Shown piece after piece: positions 59,681-64,000 of a stretch of DNA of 64,000 nt. The notes under the pieces were generated by a model. The model was not told the origin of the DNA and searched no databases. It worked only from the letters and a program-made list of their open reading frames with translations. The DNA is from Rhodococcus ruber (GTDB lineage Bacteria > Actinomycetota > Actinomycetes > Mycobacteriales > Mycobacteriaceae), in the NCBI RefSeq assembly GCF_027270735.1, contig NZ_JAPWIJ010000004.1:454544-518543 (forward strand). The letters run 5' to 3'. The translations under genes were made by a program, and so were the position numbers. How positions within the stretch are numbered: the stretch's first letter is position 1; each line of letters begins with the position of its first letter.

Positions 59681-59691
59681 AGGTCGAAAAC
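59669..59691. promoter_or_regulatory. NrtR operator
   Basis: GTTTTCGA-TCATAGG-TCGAAAAC, 8-bp perfect arms with a 7-bp spacer. The spacer contains the reverse complement of the nrtR start codon at 59680, so repressor binding would block nrtR initiation directly. nadA starts 57 bp beyond the right arm. The palindrome fits the mycobacterial NrtR type by position and A/T-rich arms. Confidence 0.8.
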
Positions 59692-59747
59692 CCCCTCGGA
59701 GGAAATTCGGTCACCGACGACCGGATGATCGGTGAAGGAGAACCGTC

Positions 59748-60806
59748 ATGACCAGCAGCGCTACCCGGGTGAACATCCTGGACTCGGCATTCGCCGGAGT
59801 TCGCGACATCGTCGACGGAGCAGGTGGCTACGGGGGAGTGGAGGCAACTCCGGAGTGGGCCGCAGAAGTGCGACGGCTTGCCGATCTACGCGGCGCGACG
59901 CTGCTCGCTCACAACTACCAGCTGCCTGCGATTCAGGATGTCGCCGACCACGTCGGCGACTCCCTCGCCCTCTCGCGTATGGCCGCCGAGGTCTCCGAGG
60001 ACACGATCGTGTTCTGCGGTGTTCATTTCATGGCCGAGACCGCCAAGATCCTGAGCCCGCAGAAGACGATCCTCATCCCGGATCAGCGCGCCGGCTGCTC
60101 GCTGGCAGATTCCATCACCGCAGACCAGCTCCGCGAATGGAAGGCCGATTTTCCCGACGCCGTCGTCGTCTCGTACGTCAACACCACCGCCGAGATCAAA
60201 GCACTGACCGATATCTGCTGCACGTCGTCCAACGCCGTGGAGGTCGTGCAGTCCATCGACCCCAGCCGCGACATCCTGTTCCTGCCGGATCAGTTCCTCG
60301 GCGCACACGTCAAGCGCGTGACCGGACGCGAGAATCTGCATATCTGGGCCGGAGAATGCCACGTGCACGCCGGCATCAACGGCGACGAGCTGGCCGAGAA
60401 GTCTCGCACCCACCCCGATGCAGAGCTGTACGTGCACCCCGAATGCGGTTGCGCCACGTCGGCTCTCTACCTCGCCGGTGAAGGATTCGTTCCGGCCGAG
60501 AAGGTCAAGATTCTCTCCACCGGCGGCATGCTCGACGCTGCCCGCACCACCGCGTCGAAGCAGGTTCTGGTCGCCACCGAGATCGGCATGCTGCACCAAC
60601 TGCGCATGGCCGCACCCGACGTGGACTTTCTCGCCGTCAACGACCGTGCATCGTGCGGCTACATGAAGATGATCACCCCTGCCGCGCTGCTTCGCTGCCT
60701 CGTCGAAGGACGAGACGAGGTACACGTCGACCTCGAAACTGCGAACATCGCCAGCAAGTCGGTGCAGCGGATGATCGAAATCGGTACCCCCGGCGGCGGC
60801 GAGTGA
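59748..60806 (+). CDS. nadA: Quinolinate synthase NadA
   Basis: Iron-sulfur enzyme condensing iminoaspartate with dihydroxyacetone phosphate to quinolinate. 352 residues. Three cluster cysteines can be placed: [21 protein letters not shown] and NDRASCGYM. The middle shows [20 protein letters not shown] with the substrate-binding HNYQ. Ribosome site gaaggagaa before ATG 59748. First gene of nadABC; overlaps nadB by 4 bp. Confidence 0.96.
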   Translation: MTSSATRVNILDSAFAGVRDIVDGAGGYGGVEATPEWAAEVRRLADLRGATLLAHNYQLPAIQDVADHVGDSLALSRMAAEVSEDTIVFCGVHFMAETAKILSPQKTILIPDQRAGCSLADSITADQLREWKADFPDAVVVSYVNTTAEIKALTDICCTSSNAVEVVQSIDPSRDILFLPDQFLGAHVKRVTGRENLHIWAGECHVHAGINGDELAEKSRTHPDAELYVHPECGCATSALYLAGEGFVPAEKVKILSTGGMLDAARTTASKQVLVATEIGMLHQLRMAAPDVDFLAVNDRASCGYMKMITPAALLRCLVEGRDEVHVDLETANIASKSVQRMIEIGTPGGGE

Positions 60807-62371
60807 ATCCGTCCGTCTCATGGGAAGCCGGAGCTGATCTGGTCGTCGTCGGCGGCGGTATCGCCGGACTCACTGCGGCTCGTACTGCTGCCGCTCGCGG
60901 CCTTCGGGTGCTGACCGTGAGCAAGGGCGGTTCCACCGAGACCGCGACGCAGTATGCCCAGGGCGGGATCGCTGTCGTCGGAGCAGAGCTCGACGATTCG
61001 ATCGAATCGCACGTGGCCGATACCTGTTCAGCCGGTGCCGGACTGTGCGACGAGGACGCCGTGCGATCCATCGTTGCCGGCGGGCGGGCGGCGATCGCCT
61101 CGCTCGAAGCTGCGGGTGCCGAGTTCGATCGCACTGCCGACGGCTCCGTCGCGCGCACCAGGGAAGGCGGCCACAGTGTGCGCCGCATCATCCATGCCGG
61201 CGGCGACGCCACCGGGGCCGAGGTGCAGCGCACACTCGACGGCGCGGTGCCGACGGTGCAGTTCGACACCACCGCGCTGCGGGTGCTGACCACCGACGGC
61301 GAGGTTGTAGGTCTTCTCGTCCGTGGGCCTCGCGGCGTCGGCGTCGTTCATTGCCCGACGGTTCTCCTGGCCACCGGCGGACTGGGGCAGCTGTTCTCGT
61401 GCAGCACCAACCCGGCCGGCGCAACGGCAGACGGCATCGCGCTCGCCCTGGATGCAGGTGCCCGGGTGGCCGATCTCGAATTCGTGCAGTTCCATCCGAC
61501 GGTGCTGTTCGCTGCAGGAACGACGGGACGCCGTCCGTTGATCAGCGAGGCGGTACGCGGCGAGGGCGCCCATCTCGTGGATGTCGCAGGCCGTGCGTTC
61601 ATGGCCGGAGTGCACCCGCTCGGTGATCTTGCGCCCCGCGACGTGGTGTCCCGGGCCATTGCCGAACTGCTGCACGACAGCGTCGACGACCACGTGCTGC
61701 TGGACGCCCGCCTCGTGGAGCACTTCCACGAGCGATTCCCGACCGTGACCGCCTCGTGCCTCGAGGCCGGCATCGATCCGGCGACGGACCTGATTCCCGT
61801 GGCACCTGCAGCGCACTATTCGTGCGGAGGAGTGGTGACGGATACGGCTGGACGGACCTCGGTTCCGGGCTTGCTCGCCGCGGGTGAAGTGGCACGCACA
61901 GGCTTGCACGGCGCGAACAGGTTGGCGTCGAACAGCCTGCTCGAAGGCCTTGTCGTGGGTGAGCGTGCGGCAATTGTGGCTACCGAACGGGTCGGCAAGA
62001 GGGTCGAGGTCACAGATCTCGCATTACCCACCTATCGCCGCATCGACCGCGGCGTGCTGCAGCGCACGATGACGGCCGATGTGGGTGTGGTTCGTGATGC
62101 GGCGGGACTCGCTGCGGCGCAACGCGTCCTGGCCCACGGTGTCGTGTCGGAACCGCCGGTCGAGGCACGTGCTGTCGAGGATGCTGCGTTGACAGCTGCG
62201 GCGGAGGTCATAGTTCTGGCCGCGAACCACCGCCGCGAAAGCAGAGGGTGCCACACCCGACGCGATTTCCCCGAGAGTGCACCGGCGCAACGTCGAAGCC
62301 TGCACATCGAACGAGATCCCGAGGGACAGCTGGCGATCGTGAACGACGACGTGATGACGGGAGCGAGCTGA
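60803..62371 (+). CDS. nadB: L-aspartate oxidase NadB
   Basis: FAD enzyme making iminoaspartate for NadA. 522 residues from GTG 60803 overlapping nadA; an open frame upstream lies inside nadA. FAD loop [13 protein letters not shown] is near the start, and [19 protein letters not shown] marks the succinate dehydrogenase/NadB family. [21 protein letters not shown] and the C-terminal helical domain are all present. nadC begins one base after its stop. Confidence 0.96.
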   Translation: MNPSVSWEAGADLVVVGGGIAGLTAARTAAARGLRVLTVSKGGSTETATQYAQGGIAVVGAELDDSIESHVADTCSAGAGLCDEDAVRSIVAGGRAAIASLEAAGAEFDRTADGSVARTREGGHSVRRIIHAGGDATGAEVQRTLDGAVPTVQFDTTALRVLTTDGEVVGLLVRGPRGVGVVHCPTVLLATGGLGQLFSCSTNPAGATADGIALALDAGARVADLEFVQFHPTVLFAAGTTGRRPLISEAVRGEGAHLVDVAGRAFMAGVHPLGDLAPRDVVSRAIAELLHDSVDDHVLLDARLVEHFHERFPTVTASCLEAGIDPATDLIPVAPAAHYSCGGVVTDTAGRTSVPGLLAAGEVARTGLHGANRLASNSLLEGLVVGERAAIVATERVGKRVEVTDLALPTYRRIDRGVLQRTMTADVGVVRDAAGLAAAQRVLAHGVVSEPPVEARAVEDAALTAAAEVIVLAANHRRESRGCHTRRDFPESAPAQRRSLHIERDPEGQLAIVNDDVMTGAS

Positions 62372-62372
62372 C

Positions 62373-63248
62373 ATGACCGATATCTCGACCGAGGTGAACC
62401 CTGGCGTCGACCGAGCCGAGGTGCTCGCGCTGATCCGGACGGCGCTGGACGAGGACCTACGGTACGGTCCCGACATCACTACCACGGCAACGGTTTCCGA
62501 GGACGCGGTGGCGACGGCCTCGGTGGTGTCACGCCAGTTCGGCACGATCGCCGGCCTCGATGTCGGCCTTCTGGTCCTCGACGAGGTGATCGGTCCCGAC
62601 GGGTACTCCATCGTGCATCGCATCGAGGACGGGTCGAGTGTCGAACCAGGACAGGCCGTTCTGACGGTCGAGGCCCCGACACGGGGATTGCTGACCGCGG
62701 AGCGCACGATGCTCAACATCGTGTGCCATCTCTCGGGGATCGCCACCGCGACAGCCGGCTGGGTCGCCGAGGTTGCGGATACCGAGTGCAAGATTCGGGA
62801 CAGCCGAAAGACGTTGCCGGGCATGCGCTCGCTGCAGAAGTACGCGGTGCGCGCCGGCGGTGGCGTCAATCATCGAATGGGGTTGGGTGACGCCGCGCTC
62901 ATCAAGGACAATCATGTCGCGGCTGCCGGTTCGGTCGTCGCTGCGTTGAACGCGGTGCGGGCAGCTGCGCCGAACATCGCCTGTGAAGTGGAGGTCGACA
63001 GCCTCGAACAACTCGACCAGGTACTTGCCGAGAACGTCGAACTCGTTCTGCTGGACAACTTTGCGCTGTGGCAGACACAGATGGCGGTCCAGCGTCGTGA
63101 CAAGTTCGCTCCCGAGACCAAGCTTGAATCCTCGGGTGGGTTGACGGTCGACGTGGCACGGGACTACGCACGGACGGGGGTCGACTTTCTTGCTGTGGGC
63201 GGTCTGACACACTCGGTGACAGTGCTCGATCTCGGCCTGGACATGTAA
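62373..63248 (+). CDS. nadC: Quinolinate phosphoribosyltransferase NadC
   Basis: Converts quinolinate and PRPP to nicotinate mononucleotide. 291 residues from ATG 62373. DLRYGPDITTTAT at the start and the active-site RDSRKTLPGMRSLQKYAVRAGGG with RMGLGDAALIKDNH are diagnostic. VDFLAVGGLTHSVTVLDLGLD ends the protein. Completes the de novo NAD pathway from aspartate in this window, under presumed NrtR control. Confidence 0.96.
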   Translation: MTDISTEVNPGVDRAEVLALIRTALDEDLRYGPDITTTATVSEDAVATASVVSRQFGTIAGLDVGLLVLDEVIGPDGYSIVHRIEDGSSVEPGQAVLTVEAPTRGLLTAERTMLNIVCHLSGIATATAGWVAEVADTECKIRDSRKTLPGMRSLQKYAVRAGGGVNHRMGLGDAALIKDNHVAAAGSVVAALNAVRAAAPNIACEVEVDSLEQLDQVLAENVELVLLDNFALWQTQMAVQRRDKFAPETKLESSGGLTVDVARDYARTGVDFLAVGGLTHSVTVLDLGLDM

Positions 63249-63295
63249 CCCTGCACATGTAGCAGCGCCTCGCGATGTGAGGGGTTCGTTCGAAG

Positions 63296-63670
63296 ATGGA
63301 AGTACAGAGTGCCCGCCTCGACAGTTGGATCTGGGCGGTGCGGTTGTTCAAGACGCGGTCCGCGGCAGCCGCTGCCTGCCGTGGCGGGCACGTCCGCGTC
63401 AACGGAACCCCCGCCAAGCCTGGCCTGCGAATCGGTCCGAACGACGAGGTTCGGCTCCGGGTCGAGGGCGTGGAGAAGATCGTCGTGGTCGTGCGGGCGA
63501 TCACCAAGCGTGTCGGTGCAGCTGTTGTCCCCGAGTGCCTGATCGATCGCAGTCCGCCGCCGCCTCCGAAGGAAGTTCTCGCCTCCGTACCGCGTCGTGA
63601 TCGAGGAGCAGGGAGACCGACCAAGCGCGATCGTCGTGAGATCGATCGGCTGCGGGGCCTGGGTCTCTAG
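63296..63670 (+). CDS. S4-domain RNA-binding protein, Hsp15-like
   Basis: 124 residues from ATG 63296. The S4 domain occupies the first 60: VQSARLDSWIWAVRLFKTRS, then CRGGHVRVNGTPAKPGLRI, followed by VVVVRAITKRVGAAV. A basic Lys/Arg-rich C-terminus (GAGRPTKRDRREIDRL) should bind RNA. E. coli Hsp15 rescues stalled 50S subunits with nascent chain; that role is a guess here. 47 bp after nadC. Confidence 0.88.
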   Translation: MEVQSARLDSWIWAVRLFKTRSAAAAACRGGHVRVNGTPAKPGLRIGPNDEVRLRVEGVEKIVVVVRAITKRVGAAVVPECLIDRSPPPPPKEVLASVPRRDRGAGRPTKRDRREIDRLRGLGL

Positions 63671-63688
63671 TGCGCGCGAGCCTATTCA

Positions 63689-63703
63689 GTTACCTTAGGT
63701 AAC
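63689..63703. promoter_or_regulatory. Perfect palindrome upstream of the last small gene
   Basis: GTTACC-TTA-GGTAAC (63689-63703) is a 15-bp palindrome 34 bp before ATG 63737. It resembles a regulator site; TTAGGTAA recalls half of an iron-regulator (DtxR/IdeR) box but does not match the whole. Confidence 0.45.
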
Positions 63704-63736
63704 GACAAGAGGCTCGTACGCGCAAGGAGGTGTGGA

Positions 63737-63919
63737 ATGGACTCCGTCCTGTGGGCTCCACGTTTTGCAGCGGTGTATTTTCTGGCAGCAGCGCTGCTAC
63801 TCATTCTGTTTCTGGCTATCGACGCCTACCTCGCCATTGCCGCACCGCTTCTGTTGCTGTTGGTGGGACTCGGAATCGCAGTGCTGATTCGCAATCGAAA
63901 GCGTCACCCGGTTCGCTGA
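63737..63919 (+). CDS. Small membrane protein, 60 residues
   Basis: Two hydrophobic segments (FAAVYFLAAALLLILFLAI and YLAIAAPLLLLLVGLGIAVLI) then a basic tail IRNRKRHPVR. A strong AAGGAGGTG ribosome site precedes ATG 63737, which argues for real translation. No family recognised. A hairpin starts at its stop codon. Confidence 0.7.
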   Translation: MDSVLWAPRFAAVYFLAAALLLILFLAIDAYLAIAAPLLLLLVGLGIAVLIRNRKRHPVR

Positions 63920-63935
63920 GGCCCTCGGGGGCCTC
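63918..63935 (+). terminator. Hairpin at the stop of the last small gene
   Basis: GAGGCCC-TCGG-GGGCCTC, 7-bp GC stem with a 4-nt loop, begins within the stop codon. No T-tract follows. From 63936 to the window end (65 bp) I see no supportable gene. Confidence 0.5.
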
Positions 63936-64000
63936 TCCAGGCAGGGCTGTGCCGTGACGCTTGGGTGGGTCGTCATGCGGGTTGTCGTGGTTCCTCGTCG

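Noticed and set aside
63973..64000. Possible C-terminus of a minus-strand gene (DEEPRQPA then stop)
   Set aside because: Only eight codons are inside the window, with no motif; chance is as likely.

Overview
The window is a high-GC chromosomal segment from an actinobacterium of the mycolic-acid group, most like Rhodococcus or a near relative. The evidence is the FtsZ, SepF, Wag31 and DnaE1 protein types, heavy GTG start use, 4-bp ATGA/GTGA gene overlaps, and gene neighbourhoods that follow Mycobacterium tuberculosis: dcw cluster to wag31, ileS-def-dinX, lspA-rluD-dnaE1-ilvA, treZ-treY-treX, bioB-bsaP-DUF2567, and nrtR/nadABC. I see no rRNA, tRNA, insertion sequence, prophage, CRISPR array or defence island. 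This is almost entirely core chromosome.

Layout. (1) About 1-17.2 kb: division and cell-wall (dcw) cluster on the + strand. It runs from the 3' end of ftsI through murE, murF, mraY, murD, ftsW, murG, murC, ftsQ, ftsZ, pgeF, a YggS-family PLP protein, sepF and yggT to wag31 and a 58-residue membrane protein. ftsZ and wag31 have their own likely promoters. (2) 17.2-22.7 kb: ileS behind a translational T-box with an ultrashort stem I, then def and the DNA polymerase IV dinX. (3) 22.8-27.5 kb: three lipoprotein genes, lspA (their processing peptidase), a pseudouridine synthase and an anchored unknown protein. (4) 27.6-33.4 kb: dnaE1, a small membrane protein, a Ddn-like F420 enzyme and ilvA. (5) 33.4-35.6 kb: a TetR/MFS efflux pair with a duplicated 18-bp operator. 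(6) 35.6-44.2 kb: minus-strand operon of an AT3-SGNH acyltransferase, glgX, treY and treZ, which turns glycogen into trehalose. (7) 44.2-53.6 kb: accessory genes: an MFS transporter, MerR regulator with membrane protein, PAS-GGDEF protein, CHAP protein, sirtuin, YtrA-type ABC operon, SnoaL-like protein, TetR regulator and a DHFR-like reductase. (8) 53.7-56.4 kb: secA2 and an overlapping META-domain lipoprotein. (9) 56.4-59.0 kb: bioQ, bioB, bsaP and a DUF2567 membrane protein, with two BioQ boxes. (10) 59.0-63.3 kb: nrtR facing nadA-nadB-nadC with a palindromic NrtR site. (11) To the end: an S4-domain RNA-binding protein and a 60-residue membrane protein.

The strongest reading from raw sequence is regulatory: a T-box with an ATC specifier and a visible sequestrator, tandem BioQ boxes, an NrtR palindrome, and putative TetR, MerR and YtrA-type operators. 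No wholly new system is evident. The least explained parts are the 65-residue acidic insertion in GlgX, the acyltransferase beside the trehalose genes, the lipoprotein cluster facing lspA, and the unknown anchored protein ahead of dnaE1.
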